Part shown: in pieces, positions 44,401-59,400 of the stretch | Layout: each line of letters opens with the position of its first letter | How positions within the stretch are numbered: position 1 is the first letter of the stretch | Assembly: GCF_028640845.1 (NCBI RefSeq) | Contig: NC_080541.1 | Span: 33,819,935 to 33,883,934, forward strand | Direction: 5' to 3' | DNA: 64,000 nucleotides | DNA from: Ahaetulla prasina | Taxonomy: Eukaryota > Chordata > Lepidosauria > Squamata > Colubridae | Program-made: the position numbers and the translations under genes | The notes under the pieces: model-generated | What the model was told of the DNA's origin: nothing | What the model saw: only the letters and a program-made list of their open reading frames with translations | Databases searched by the model: none

Positions 44401-47400
44401 ATGGTTGTCCCAAAGGAGCTTTTTCAAGAGGCAATTGGACGTTTTACTTTTCATCCAAGAAGCTTCTTCAACTCTGACTGGAATGATCCATTCCCCACCA
44501 TCCAGTCAGAGGTAAAGAATCTTCTTGGATGCGAAGTGAAATGTCTTCGAAGAAAAAGAAAAAACCAGAAAGTCCAGTTGCCTCTTGAAAAAGCACCTCT
44601 GGATCTACTTTCCCTCTATTGTATTTCCAAGCAATCATGGGAGACTATGACAAACAGGCTAAGTTTGATTATCCAAATTTAATATGCATTCTGGATGCTT
44701 CTTTATTGGGCACAACTTTAAAGAGGTAAAATTAAATGGCATGTTTTTCTCTTAAATTTACATACCATATTTTTCGGAGTATAAGACACACCGGAATATA
44801 AGACGCACCTTAGTTTTTGGGGAGAAAAATAAGAAAAAAGCTGATTGGCAGGTGGATTGGCCTCCCGGAATACTCCCAATCAGCTGTTCCCAGAGGTGAA
44901 TTTTAGCAACAGGTTTCTTGGTTGTGAGCTCTGTGCCTTGCTTTTTTTTTTTTTGCTTTTTTTTCTGCCTCTGAAACTTCTGAAACTCTGTTTCAGAAAA
45001 AAACTTCTTCTGCCTCTGAAAGCCTCTGAACCAGCTCCAGAAAAAAAGCCTCTGAAGCTCTTCTTTGGGAGTTTCTTTTCTGAAGCTTCATTTCTGATGC
45101 TTTTTTTCAGCCTCTGAAACCTCCGTTTGAGAAGCTGGGCGGGGGCTACATTCGGAGTATAAGACACACCCAGATTTTCACCCTCTTGTTTTGGGGGAAA
45201 AGGTGCATCTTATACTCCAAAAAATACAGTAACTATTTCAGAGATCTAAGTGAAACCCCAAAGATACCTTTGCAACTTTGACTGAAGAGCAGAGTATAGT
45301 ATTATTCCAAGTAGACTTAATTCAATCTATCCTAAACTACTTTTCTTCATATCCACTTTGGGGTTTCTTGAAATATTAGGTTGAGGAACCAGATGGGAAA
45401 AATGGCTAAAAGATGTAACAGTTGACATGTGAAGGATATAAAATAAGAGAGCCAGTGAAAAGTTATTAAAAGAAAGGAATGTTCCCAGGGTCTCACAAAT
45501 CAAAACCATGTGAAAAAGATAATCCCCCCCGCCCTTTAAAATGCTAAAATATCTAATCCTGACCTGGAAGGATTTGATGTTTCTAACTAAAAAAAATACG
45601 CTTAGGATGTTTCATTTAAAGAGATTGGCATATATGTTGAAACTCAGTGATTCTCCTTTAGTGCAGAGTGAGATTTTCCATTTCCAAACTGTGTTTCTTT
45701 TCTTTAAAAAAAACACCCCACCATACAGGAAAGCCTTTCATGTATGTTACTGCTTTTGACCGTGATGATCCCAGTACCTTACATTCAAAACTCAGCTACA
45801 GTATCCTTCATCAGTTTCCCAGCACTAATGAGATGTACTTTCAGATTGACAATGTTACAGGAGCAATTTCTACAACTGAAGCTGGTAGGTAACTTTTTTC
45901 ATAGTGATACTACAAATATATAATGAAATACGGCATTCATTTATACAAAATATGAGAGGTCGTAAAAAGATAGTCATATAAATGTATTAGAAATATATAC
46001 ATACTTGAATAATATTTGCATTAGATAAGTAATATAGAATTGTTACTGTGTCTTATAATGGCATACATTATGTTTTTTTCTTTATCTGATTTCTTGCACC
46101 TTTTCATTAGAGTGCTTTTTGTGTATTGTTTTCTTTTCTTTGACACTGTTACCTTTGTGTTTTGCTTTTTTCTCTTTTTTGTTATTAATTAAAAATCAAT
46201 AAAATATAAGATTAAAATAATTAAGTCTTGTACAGTTTAACCTAGTCTTCATTGGTAACATATGGCCATGTCAAAGTCAATAGTCTTTCACATTTCTAAA
46301 TCTAATTTTCTTACATTTGGGAAACATGCCATTTCCAAATGGACTTCAAATCCCCAAGTAAACTCCTAGTAAAACCAATCTTAGAAGGTTTAACTCCCCC
46401 CCCCCACAAAATGTAGAATGAGGTCCCAATGTTTTACTAGCTACATAGGGTTTGGTTTCTTTATGTATCTTGGAAAGATACATAAAGAAACCATTACATA
46501 ACAATTGAGCAAGTCCAGAGGTATTTCACGAGAAGAGTCCTCCACTCCTCTGCTCACAACAGAATACCTTATGCCGCCAGACTTGAAATTTTGGGCTTAG
46601 ACAACTTAGAACTACGCCGCCTTTGGTCTGACCTAAACATAGTACACAAAATTATCTGTTACAATGTCCTACCAGTCAATGACTTTTTCAGCTTCAACCA
46701 CAACAGTACATGAGCACACAATAGATACAAACTTAAGGTAAACCGCTCCAAACTTGATTGCAGAAAATATGACTTCAGCAACAGAGTGGTCAATGCCTGG
46801 AATGCACTACCTGACTCTGTGGTTTCTTCCCCCAACCCCCAACATTTTAAGCTTATACTTTCTACTGTTGACCTCACCCCATTCCTAAGAGGTCTGTAAG
46901 GGGCGTGCATAAGCGCACCAATGTGCCTACCATCCCTCTCCTACTGTCTCCATGTATTCAAATCCTTATCCTGTATTCGTAATCATGTTTATACTTATAT
47001 CTGTTGTCTTACGTATTTGACAAATAATAAATAATAATAAAAAAATAACATCTGACTCCAGTACTGTTGCTGGGCAAATGTGATATAACTTCTGAGAAAA
47101 TATGCCTGGCAACACTGGAAACTTAGCAAAAGCACCAATATTCTCACAAATGCAAAATATTTATGCAAACTGAAGAGAAACCAAAGTTTCTCTCACAAAA
47201 GATCCATCCCCCAAAACACTCCATAATCATATATCTTCAAAATCAGCAGATAAATGAAGCAGAAATAAATTCCTGTGCTGTTATATGCTAAAATGTCTTC
47301 TGTAGCTACCTGGTATTTGGGATCCTCGATAGACTTTGGCAGAAGAGATGAAAAGAAAAAAAACTAGGAATTGACTAATCACCTGTAAAACTGACTTTCA

Positions 47401-50400
47401 CATATCTGTGTTTGTAAACCAGGGTTACAGCAGAACCTGCCATTATTCAGAAACTTAAATATTATGGTAACAATCAAGCTTTATGAGAAAATAAGTGATG
47501 AGGTTATTGCTAAAGAAAGGGAGTTGTAATTGTTTCAGAATGTAGGCGAAAGAATGAGTGCATATTTTCAAGTTTTATTCTGTTACATTATCAGGAACAA
47601 AAAAATTGGACCCCACAGTACGGAATGATTTTGTCCTTGCGGTGACAGCAAAAGATATGGCAGGACAGACCATAAATTGTTTTTCTACTGATACTGATGT
47701 GTGGATTACTGTTTTGGAAAATATTTGGAAATCTCCTCCAGAAGTATTGCTCCAGGAGAACTCTACAAAGCCTCACCCCATGAGCATCACTCGTGTAAGC
47801 TCCTAAAATTATCAGGCAACTCACCATCAATCATTAAAGACACAGCCTTTGACTTCCACCATGTATGCTACAACTGGGCCATTCAGCAAGTTCACTTCTC
47901 AATAGCAGCCAATTTAGCAATGCCACTGTAGCAGGGGTGAAATGCTCCCAGTTTGGACTGGATCAGCTGATCCGGTAGCGATGGTGGCAGGTGGTTCGGA
48001 GAACTGGTAGAAAAAATCCTTGGTTACCCCACCCATGCCCACCCAATTGCCCAGTTGCCCGCTTGCCGCTACTTTTAAAATTTGCTTTTAAAAGGTAAAA
48101 AAAAGGCTCTGACAATCACAGCTGAGCCGCGCGATCATCAAAGGCTTTTTTTTTTTACTTTTAAAAGCATTTTTAACAACCTATTCAGGCGAATAGATTA
48201 TAAAAAAAATGTTTTTAAAAGTAAAAAAAAAAAGATCGGGCGCCACAGCTGATTACTCCCCTGTGCGCTGTTCTACTTACCCCATGCCTCCTTTTGGCGT
48301 GCACTGTGTGTGTGCGCCTCGCATTTAGTGCATGGTGTGCACTGAGCATGTGCGCACGCAGCATGCATGTGCAGCCAGCGGACCAGTAGTAAACCGGTTC
48401 AGATTTCACCACTGCATTGTAGCATGGAAATATGGCCTTGGATAATTAGAATGATTATTGTGAGAAAAATGATAGAGCAAAAGAATGGAAACCCATGATT
48501 GTAACAATTTTATATTGCCATCTAATTTAATTGGTAGGAGATTCCCTAGAGGAAAAAAAAAGTACTTCCTTATGATTCACAATATGGCCAGTTGTCATAT
48601 TAAGCTTGGATAGTGTTGATAAAGAGGATAGAAATATCGCTAGGGATAAATCTGATAATATCATATGTAATAGAAATATGTTGATATCATGTTGAGTGAT
48701 ATGTTGATATGTTGAAGCATTTGACTGGATATTGTGAGTAGTAGAAAAAGGAATACTGAAAGGTAATCTTTGGCCTAAAATATTATCTCCAGATAATAGA
48801 AATCTTTATTTGAATCTCTAGAACCTAAAAAGCAAATGTGTCAGTCCATTGGAAAAGAATATCAACAAATTTATACCTGGTTATATTTCTATTATTTCAA
48901 AATGATCATTTTATTTGAGTTGAGCTCCAACCAGGTGAATTCATGGATGCATAAATATAGTTTTAGCACCAAAATAGAAGCAGTTTCCAATTTTTAACTT
49001 TGAGACTATTGTGTTTTCTACTGTTCTTCCATCCAAGTAATAGCCAGTGCTTACTCTACATAGGCCTTTTTCATGATTATCTTGAGCAATAATCTCTTTG
49101 TTAGGCTCATTGTCAGGTGCAGGAAATCAGGAACCAGGATAGAATTCAAAAGCATTAAGAGTCAATGGACTTCAAGGGGCTGGAGCTAGATCTTTTACCA
49201 AGGCATAGTGACTCCAAACTAATGACACATTTGACCCCACCTTTGGGCTCAACCTGGTCCTCTCTTATACCCATCCAGAATATCAACATGCACAAAAAGC
49301 AACAGAAGATATTGCAAGAGAGCAAAAATTGTAGGCCAAATACAAGGTTGTCAAGCTACTGTTTGAGATTTCTTCCAAACTTTTTGAGCATTTTATAGAT
49401 CTCTCGTTTCTTTCTCAAATAACTGATTGGTAGTCTTCAGTTAATGATGGCAATTGGGATTGGAATTATTATTATTAATTAAATTTATTTTCCATCCATC
49501 TCATTTTGATGCAATTCTGTGCAGCTTATGCTATAAAGGAATTGGCATTGTTAAGTAACATGTTGGAAAAAACTATGTCCCATGACTGCACTGCTTAGCA
49601 ATGGCAATTCTGTCAGTCCCAGTTGGCATTAAAGAGAGAGAAAAAATATTTTTTAAACCATCTATCAGGTCAAAACTTTTCATTTGTATACTTGTTTACT
49701 TTTACATTGTAATATTAGGTGCAATGGAACGATCCACGTGCAACGTATAAAATTCAACCCATAGAAAAGTATCCTACTGAACTCCCATTTACAGTTGATC
49801 AGAATGGAACAGTTTATGTAACTAAACCACTAGACAGAGAAGAGAAAGACTATGTAAGTACATGAAAGTGGATTTAAATATGGGGAAAGCTAAACTACAA
49901 TGCCTTTCAGGTGGTTATCAATTTGCATTTCATTATCAGCATTGCATTCTATATTAGTTATTTTTGTTTAATTAATTATTGTTTACTCAGCTTATTAGAT
50001 ATCAATATTTCAAATAAATTATGCTGCTCTTGAATCGGTTTTATATGAAATGGAGCAAAACTCTGACAACGTAGTTTGTACCACATTAGTAATTCCTTAA
50101 GCCTGCATTAATTATTCCTGCAGTTTTTAATTATATAATTTTAATTATATATCCTATTTCAGTATTCATTCACTATCTTTGCAAATGATGAGGAGGGAGA
50201 CAGCCTGGCTGACCCAGTCACTGTTTCAGTCTGTGTTGTAGACATTAATGATAACCCACCTGTGTGTGATGAAGTTTTGACTAAATTTGAAGTTCAAGAA
50301 AATGAGAATGTAGGTAAGGAATATTGCATTTCATGTGCTGCATGGGTAAAAATAATTTAATGCAAAGCTTCTTTGGAAGTTAAATGAGTATAAAACTTAA

Positions 50401-53400
50401 TATCACCATATCAGTTATGAGTTTGAATAGCATAAGAAGTTCTAATAGAAGGGAATATGTGTAGCTCAGGGGTGAAGTGTGGGATCTTTGGTGGTCTCTG
50501 AGATAGACTGTTTGCTTGCAAACATTTCACTACCCAACTGGGTAACATCATCAAAACTCACACATATGAAAATACACACATGGTTAGAGAAAATGATACA
50601 GCAACACATAGACTTAAAACCAGAAATATTTTTGTTAAGTATATGTCCAGAAAATTATAATAAAGGTATTACATAATTAATACATGTGCTGACTTGGAAA
50701 AATGAGGCTACACCTACAGATGAAAGTATAATTAGAAAAATATTAGATTGTACAGAGATGGATAGACTGACATAAAGGATAAGGAAGAAACAGAATATTT
50801 TTTAACATGGGATTTGTTTTATCAATGGTTAAATAAAAGAGGTAGAAATTAGAGGATGAAAGATTTTTAAAGTAAATGATGCAAGAATTTTGTTAGATAT
50901 AAGTAAACATCAGTATTATTATTACGGTTGTTATTGTTATTATCATTATTACTACCAGTATTACCATTAATACTTTCTATAAGCAAATTGATCCAGACAA
51001 TACATTGTTTATTAAGTACTTATGTATTTTAAAGAAAAAAAATGTATAAATACTAATAAAAAAACCACTCACACATCTAAAGCAAACAGCTCAGAGAGCA
51101 CCAAAAACTCTACAGCATGAACTACTTACACAGAGGTGCCAAATATATAATTTAGGAGTTGTTGAGAATAAAATCTGCACACTTCAAACGAGACTGCATC
51201 TAGTCTCATCCTATCAGAGAATTAATTAGTGCTTGGTTCCCATGCTCAGGACCTGGATGGCTCCTCCTATCCCCCAGGAGTTACCTTGGCCATACTAAAG
51301 AACCAGTCCTACCCAAATAGATCAAGTATGAAAGAAGATGGTCAGATCCTTGTGAGTGGTACAGACAAAAGGATTTGATCATTCAAATAGATCAGGTATG
51401 AAAGAAGAGGGTCAGACCCTTGTGTCTGTCTGTAGTACTGAGAAGAACAGCTATTTAGAAATTTTAGTTTTTCCAAAATTGCATGCGTGCATCATGTAGG
51501 GATGACATGTCTTAATGGGATTGGCTAGTTTATGGCTTAATCCCTTGAGAGCAACCAGTTAATATAAGTAATCATATATCATAGCATGATATATGAAATG
51601 TGCCCTTTTAGTTTATTCATCAAAGTATGATCTAGTAAATACTAAGTTCTCTGATTTGATAAGATGAGTATGAGTTGAGGTCATATATTAACACTGGGTA
51701 AATGCATACTTTGTATTTGGCCCAATGCCTACATAGGTCATTCATCACTTCCTCAATAAAGAAATGAGGTGACTACCACCTCTCCTTCCTTCTCCTCTTG
51801 GCATATTGTAAATGTATCCTGAACCTACATCTTCCAGATCTTCTTCAAAACTACTGTTTTCTAACCTCACCCATTTTTATATCTTCCAGAATGGATGGTT
51901 TCCTGTTTTTTTATTTCTTTCTAATATCAAGTTCAATTTTCTGCAATGCTTTGCATATCCTCCTTCTAGTAACTGGCTACTGGGCTGCTGCATTTTCTGC
52001 TATTTGGCAGTTACTATATTTTTTTAAAAATCTTGAAATTGATCCAATAGGCCATTAAATTGATGAGCAAATATCAATCCTAAACACTCATGCCCCATTC
52101 AGCACATCTCCCAGTGGGCACCCTTTTCATTAATGTTAATATTAATATTAGTAATATTAATTATTATGCATATAGATTAATCATAAAACATTTTGCTACT
52201 GTATGGAAAGGTCCTTTATACATGTAGTTCCCTTACAGTAAGGATGAAGTTGTGGGAAAAAAAGTTATTTTGCTCATCACTAATCTTTTTTTGGCCACTC
52301 TGGATTCCCCTGAAAAACATTAGCTGTCTTTTGTTAGGTTTTAAGGAGATCATGTTCCATACAAATAGCTCTATTGTGAATTTCTGAGTAAGTGTATATA
52401 GGAATCCTGTTAGTTCCCTTGACCAATCCCCAAAGTTATATTTGTCTTTGTATAAGTAATTTATTTTATTTTCTACTATGCTTGTTTGCTATTGATCTAA
52501 CTACAGTTTTCTCTGCGACCAACAGGGAATTTAATAGGAATTGTCCTTGCCTCAGACAATGACGAGAAGGGGTCTCTTAATTCTCGCCTGCAATTCAGAC
52601 TTTTGGACCAGAACCCCAAAATCCCACAAGACAATCTCTTCCGTATCGAATTGGGAACTGGGTCAGTCCACTTATTCAAATCCAAATTAAACAGACAAGT
52701 GGCCAAAATTTACTATTTGAAGGTGAATGTGACAGATTCAGGTCAGTGCATCACACAGTACATGTGTTCCCCAAATACTCTATTAAAGCAACATGGATCA
52801 CAAGATAGTCTACACCAGAGGTGTCAAACTCAATTTCATTGAGAGCCGCATGTGTTTGACCTCAGAGGGGCAGAGTTGGTGTGGCCAGGGTGGGCATGGC
52901 CACTTCAATGTCACTCAGGTCAGGGGGCGCCTGTGGAGGCCGGAATGCTCTGTTGGAGAAAATGGGCTCCTGAGCTCCATTTTTGGCTGCGACAGCCTTC
53001 TGCAACCCTCTGCCAGTGAAAACGGAGGACCCATCTGCAGCTCTCCTGAGCTCCGTTTTTGCTGGCAGAGTTACCACTGGCCAGTCCTTCACTATTTCCA
53101 GAGTGGCCCCGTGGGCCACATCTAAGTACCCCATGGGCCAGATCTGCCCCCTGGGCTTTGAGTTTGACACACCCGGTCTACACTCTCTCATCTATATTTC
53201 TTTCATTTCTTCCATACATCCCTTTTCATCCTTTTCTCCATTTTTCCTTTCGTCAAGAGCTACACATGTAAAAGCAAATTATAAATCTTTCATGTGCTCC
53301 TTTGAAAAAGAAGGTGTCCGTAAGATATTGTCGAAAAGGGCAATATGCTGTCTACATGGTACGATAACTGAAGCTCTACCTGCAACTCCAGGCCCCTGAG

Positions 53401-56400
53401 CTCCTTATATTAGCCATGAAATACCTTTTGACCATGCTAGTAAATTTCATGGCAAGATTGCTGAAAATTGGCATCGCCGTTTCCATCCGTGTTGGAGTGG
53501 GAGATTTGACTATTCAGACATAAGATCTAAAATAAAGGAATAACATTAAAATCCTTTATTCCTCTTGAACTGGTAGTAGTAGTACTAGTACAGGCAGCCC
53601 TTGACCTATGATCAGTTACTTAGTGACTGTTCAAATTGCAATGAAAACCAAACCTAAATGACCTGGGTTCAAAGTTCTGACAGCTGCCCCTCCCTCCCTC
53701 CATGGTCACATAATCACATTTTAGGTACTCAGCCATCATCAGGGTCCTGCATTCCCATGATGGCAATTTAAGGTTTTTTGGTTTTTTTTGGCAAAAGCCA
53801 GCAATTACTTCTGATTTTTTGGCAAAAAAAGAAAAAAAAGAGCCTATTGTGGAGGAATGGGTTTGTTTAACAATCACAGCATTCATTTTATGACCACCAC
53901 CAAAAAACCATATAATTGTGTTGATCATGTGATGACCTGCTTAATGACTGGCACGACTTATGACTAAATTCCAGGCTCAGTATTGGCTGTAAATTGAGGG
54001 CTGCCTATATTCTTATTTGTTAGATGTATTTCTGGTTTTTCCTACAAGAAGTCAAGGCAATGCGCATTATCACTCGCTTCTCTGATTCTCCACATACATT
54101 CCATGGCAACTTTTGGTAGAGTGGGCTAAGAAGAAGTGACTGGTCTAAAGTTCCTTCTTGAGCTTTCAGAGCTGGGGTGAATTTGAGCCTGACTCCCCCT
54201 GATTAAGGGATGAAATGCTCCTGGTTCGGACCGGATCACCTGATCCAGTAGCGATCTTGGCTGGTGGTTCGGAGAACCGGTAGCAATCACGATGTGAGGC
54301 TCCGCCCACCCACCCGGCTGTCGTTACTTTCTGGTTTTAACCAGGAACTAATGTGTTTTGTACCCTCTGCACATGCGCAGAAAGATTTTGCGCATGCGCA
54401 GAGGGTGTATGTGTGCATGTGACATGTGCGCGTGTGAGGCGCGTGCACTTCTGAACCGGTAAGGAAGGTAAGTAGATTTCACCCCTGCCCTGATTCTATA
54501 CCTATGAAGGGCTATTAATTGCTGTGGGATGTTTTAGTTATATTTGATGTGTCTAAAAGGTTTGAGAATCTGTTCTGTGCAAATCAGCTCACATTTGATT
54601 TCATAATATTCTTTTCCTTGTAGTTTTCTCAACTATATGTGAAGTGCAAATTCAAGTCATTGACATCAATGATAAGATCCCAATATTTGAAAAATCAGAT
54701 GTGAGTAACTTGTTTTCTAGTTTTGCCTTCACAAGACGCTGGAAAAATGTCAAACTTTTGGTTTGATGGTATCCTCTTCTGAGATATTTGCTTGGCATGT
54801 GCATGTTGTTGTTGCATATCTGTGACAAGTTAGGTAAGTCTTTCCCAAGTCAGTTCCCATCAGATATTTTAGGACTACAATTCCCAGAATGCCCAGCAAC
54901 AGGAATGTTGAATGGGAATTTTGAAAATTGTAATCCTTAACACTTCTGGAGGAAATCAGATTGCGAACATCTGGAGCTCAAAAGAAACTCAAAAGAAAAA
55001 TCTGTTGATTTTTTAATCAAATGCCTCCACACAGTTACTTTGCCCTATTCTCATCTCAGACTGGTAGGATTAACACTGCCTAAATTGAAGTACATGCTTA
55101 CTACATGAGTCCTGAAAAGATCCATACTATGCTGCTGCTGTCCATACAGCTTTAATATGCATGCCACTTAAAGGCTATGATTGGTAGTTCCCTCAGATGA
55201 AATTGCATCACCATCTAGCATGTGAAAATTCTCCTCCAACTGGCACACACAATGTTCTTATTACTGCATGCACTCATCTTTCTTCTTTCCTGTCAGTTAA
55301 CTTTTCATTTTTAAAAATATCTTTATAACGGATTCCAAACCCCCAATCCACTGACCAGTAACTAGTCTGAAGCTTGATCTGGGCTACACAAGTGGTGGGC
55401 GAGTGTGCAAAACTCCATTTGCGCAAGCGGAGGGCATGTGCAAAAAAACCCCTCCCCTCCCCACCACTAGTGCTGCCATTGGTCCATAGAGCCTCAAAGT
55501 TTGGGGACCTCTGCCTTATAACTATAATTTGATTGGTTGAGCATTCAACCTGTAAACCTATAGCAGGCAGCAAAGAGTTATTTATGTTTCTTGGCTGCCA
55601 ACTGTTAATTGGTTGGATTTTTGCAGCCCAGATATGGTTGTGCAAAATTGTTGGTGAATGGCTGGAGTTTGGGAAAGAGGCTTTGTTGTGGATGTCAGTG
55701 TGAGAATTGTGATTATGTGAGGAAAAGGAGGAGCCAATTAGGAAAGGGAATTTTCCACCACATTACAAAGCAGAAGAGACAGTCCTTTTATTATGCTTTC
55801 AATTCAGGGGTGGGCTGCAACCGGTTTAATAACTGGTTCGGTGGGTGTGCGCTTCATGTGTGTGCACAGCATTCAAAATACAGCAATTGGAAGCTCAGCT
55901 GCTTATCTTCTAAGGCAGCCCCAGTAAGTAGAACAGCGGAGGCATGTAAATCAGCTGTGCCACGCAAATCAGCTGAGCTAGAAAGAAGGAAATATAGGAC
56001 AGGATAGGACGGGGATGGGTGGGCGGGACCAGCTGATTGTTGGAACTACCAGTTCACCCAAATCGGTCTGAACCGACTGAATCCCACCCCTATTTCAACT
56101 ACCTTTGTTAGGTTGAAGAAAGATAGTCTATCATAAGGCTTTGCACAATTAAAAAAATAAAGATAGTTGTAGGAGCCACAAATCCAGTCTCCCTAGCATC
56201 TAAATGAGAACCATAGAAGAGATCCTGAACCCTGAGATTAAATGGAAGAGGTTCCCCCAGCACATTTGCTGAATCAACTGGAGCCAAACAGTAAATTCTA
56301 ATCCAAAGTCACCTAAAGTCTTCTTCTCCGTGTGTCGTGAGTTGTCCTGATGGAAGATCTTGAGAGGGAAAACACCATTTTCAGGATGGAGAACTTTAAA

Positions 56401-59400
56401 AAGTCAGACTGAGGAGATATCCTCTAAAAATTACTGGAGCATCCTCACACCAGGGCAATGAGGCTGTCTGGAGATTGTCTTAGAATGTTGTGCAACAACA
56501 AATTATGATTTCAAGTTATTACATCATGAAGCTCTCTTCAAAATAGCTAGTTCTTTTTAGAAATGTTATTTCTTCTTTTGTGTTCTATTGTTTTATATTT
56601 ATTGTGTTTTGGTTTTCATTCTAGTATGGCACTGTGATTGTTGCAGAAGATCAGAAAAAAGGATCTCTTATATTTGAAATACAAGCCACAGATGCTGATG
56701 AACCACTCACTGGAAGTTCTCAGATTATTTACACCATCACAAAGGGTGACCCAAATAATAGTTTTACAATACTGACTGATCCAAATACAAATACAGGAGC
56801 TATTATAATTAACAAGGTGAATGAATGCCATTTCATTTATTGTTATATTACATAGATTTAATTAACATTTCCTCAAGGCAAGGCAGTTGAATGACTAAGA
56901 ACAATGCTACATTAATTAGCGAATAGCAGCAGGATGTCTGTATGATGCTTACAAATTTAAGAAAATTGGAGAAAAATTTCTTCATATGGTTGCCGTTTTG
57001 CAAGAGATTAAAATCTTACGAGATTCTATTTTCCTTTGAGATCTTGTGAGTTTTAAGGCCAAAATACTAAATGACATAATGAATGGTTTCACACTTACCA
57101 AACCAGAAGTTGCAGATTTTTGGAGAACAGTTAAAAACAATACACTTAGAGGTCTACCCAATAACTCAGTTTCTTCTTCCTAGCTCCTCCAACTATTTTG
57201 AAGGCAGTCATGTGATAAACACAAATATCTTTACTTATGGTAAAGATAAAACATAGCCATATGTCTTTGAATACTGAGAAAACATGGAGATGCCACAGGT
57301 TCCCTTGAGGAGACTAAAGAGAAAATTCAAAAACTCAGTCAATCAAAGCTTCATCCCCTAGATAGTACAGACCTGAGAAAATGCCTCTTCTACACCTCAA
57401 TATTAGGTACTTCCCACAAGTAGGCAGATAGCCGAAAAACTGACAAATCTAATCCTAGGTTGGAGAAAATGTAATTAGTCTTTCTAAAACCTGACCTCTC
57501 TTCTGGCAATGTCTAATCAAACAGAGAATGGTTGCCAGTAAAAACAAAGTAAAGGTAAAGGTTCCCCTCGCACATATATGCTAGTCGTTCCCGACTCTAG
57601 GGGGTGGTGCTCATCTCCGTTTCAGAGCCGAAGAGCCAGTGCTGTCTGAAGATGTCTCCGTGGTCATGTGGCCAGCATGACTCAATGCCAAAGGCACACA
57701 GAATGCTGTAACCTTCTCACCAAAATTGGTCCCTATTTTTCTTCTTGCATTTTTTACGTGCTTTCGAACTGCTAGGTTGGCAGAAGCTGGGACAAATAAC
57801 GGGAGCTCACCCCATTACGGGGCACTAGGGATTCGAACCGCTGAACTGCCGACCTTTCAATCGACAAGCTCAGCATCTTAGCCACAGAGCCACCGCATCC
57901 CTAGTAAAAACAAGCAAGCAAGCAAGCAAGCAAATAAATAGATGTTTGGCACTTTAGCATTTTGACCTTAAAACTGTTTGAGAGGCGTTTGGTCTGTTTT
58001 ATTCTAAATAAGCAATGATCATTCAGGGTATCTGAATTGTGCCTAGGCCACGTGAACTAGTGTGGGGGGGTCTAGTCCAGGGTCTATTTTGGGTCTATTT
58101 TAAGGTGGCCTGGCTGCAGATGATGGAAAATTGTAGTGTCCTAGAATCCTTCCTAGAGGATAGGAAGTTGGGGAACTCTGCTATAAATATATTTCGACAA
58201 GATAATGTTTTCTTCTGGTGTAAATTCCTGGTGGGTTTTTAATCCCTGTTTTAATTTCTCCTTATTTTTGTAGGATCTTGATTTTGAAACAAATTCAGTG
58301 TATAATCTTACAATCAGTGCTACTAATCCTGAACCTCTCGTGCCTGGAATAAAGTATAATTCAAATTCATCTACTTTCTTACGGGTCCATGTTACTAATG
58401 CGGAAGAACCACCAGTTTTCCTCCGTCCCAGCTACATAGTTATGCTATATGAAAATGTGACCGTTGGTACCAATGTGACAACCGTAAAAGCTTTTGATCC
58501 AGAAGGATACCCAATAAAGTAAAGGCAAATATCTATTTTTTTGGGGAAAAATAGTATTAATTGCATTGCTGAATCCAATCCAGAAGATTCTCCTGCTTTC
58601 TTGCCTTGAAAGGACCTCCTAAAATGTCATATTGTATTTTCATACTTGACTTCATGCATTTTTTGGATGAACATAAAATATTGTATCACCAAAACATGAT
58701 AAAAAGTTTAGCATGTGCAAAAGTAACCCCTGTATTACTTAAGTATAATATAAAGATGTCAGTTTCTGTAGGCAGAAAGGATGTAATCCAGATTAGAGGC
58801 CCACCATAAGGCTACATGTATAAACATGTAGGGATATATGAATCTAGAGGGCATACATTTTGTCATACTTATGGCTTGATTTTTGAGTGATGGGACAGAA
58901 AAATCAGTGGCTTCATATTTAATTCAGCAGTATAATATATACAAATCTCGTTCAAAAACTCTATAACTATATTAATTAAATATACTTCATATGATTAAAT
59001 GCCATATTAGATTTCTGCCACATTAAAAATGTATTATGTTTGAAAGAACTCTGAATAGGGGTTGCACCCAAAGTTTTGGGGAGGGGTGAATTTCACTGGA
59101 ATAGTAGAATAGTTTTTCTAACACTTGTTAATTTCCTGTTGAAAACTGTTGTCCACTGAAGCTTCTCTTTGCAACAAAGAATTGATGTGACTTTGAGGAG
59201 AATGTTAACATCTACTCAGTGTTATCAAAAAGAGTCAAGATCATAGCCACATTCCTGCAATGTCTCTTGGTGCAGGAGTCAGATTGCACAGTTGTGGCTT
59301 TTATCTTGATTTTTTTCAGTACCCCCATCTTCTATCCTGTTTCCATCGAAAACTTGTAACAAAAAGTGGGAAATGGATTCTCTGTGATAAGAAAGTTGAA

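Noticed and set aside
44880..45167. Lysine/serine-rich ORF
   Set aside because: Arises from repeated CCTCTGAAAC-type units within a TA-flanked MITE.
57546..57903. Possible tRNA gene with A and B boxes
   Set aside because: The tRNA-like part is the head of a SINE; there is no complete cloverleaf.
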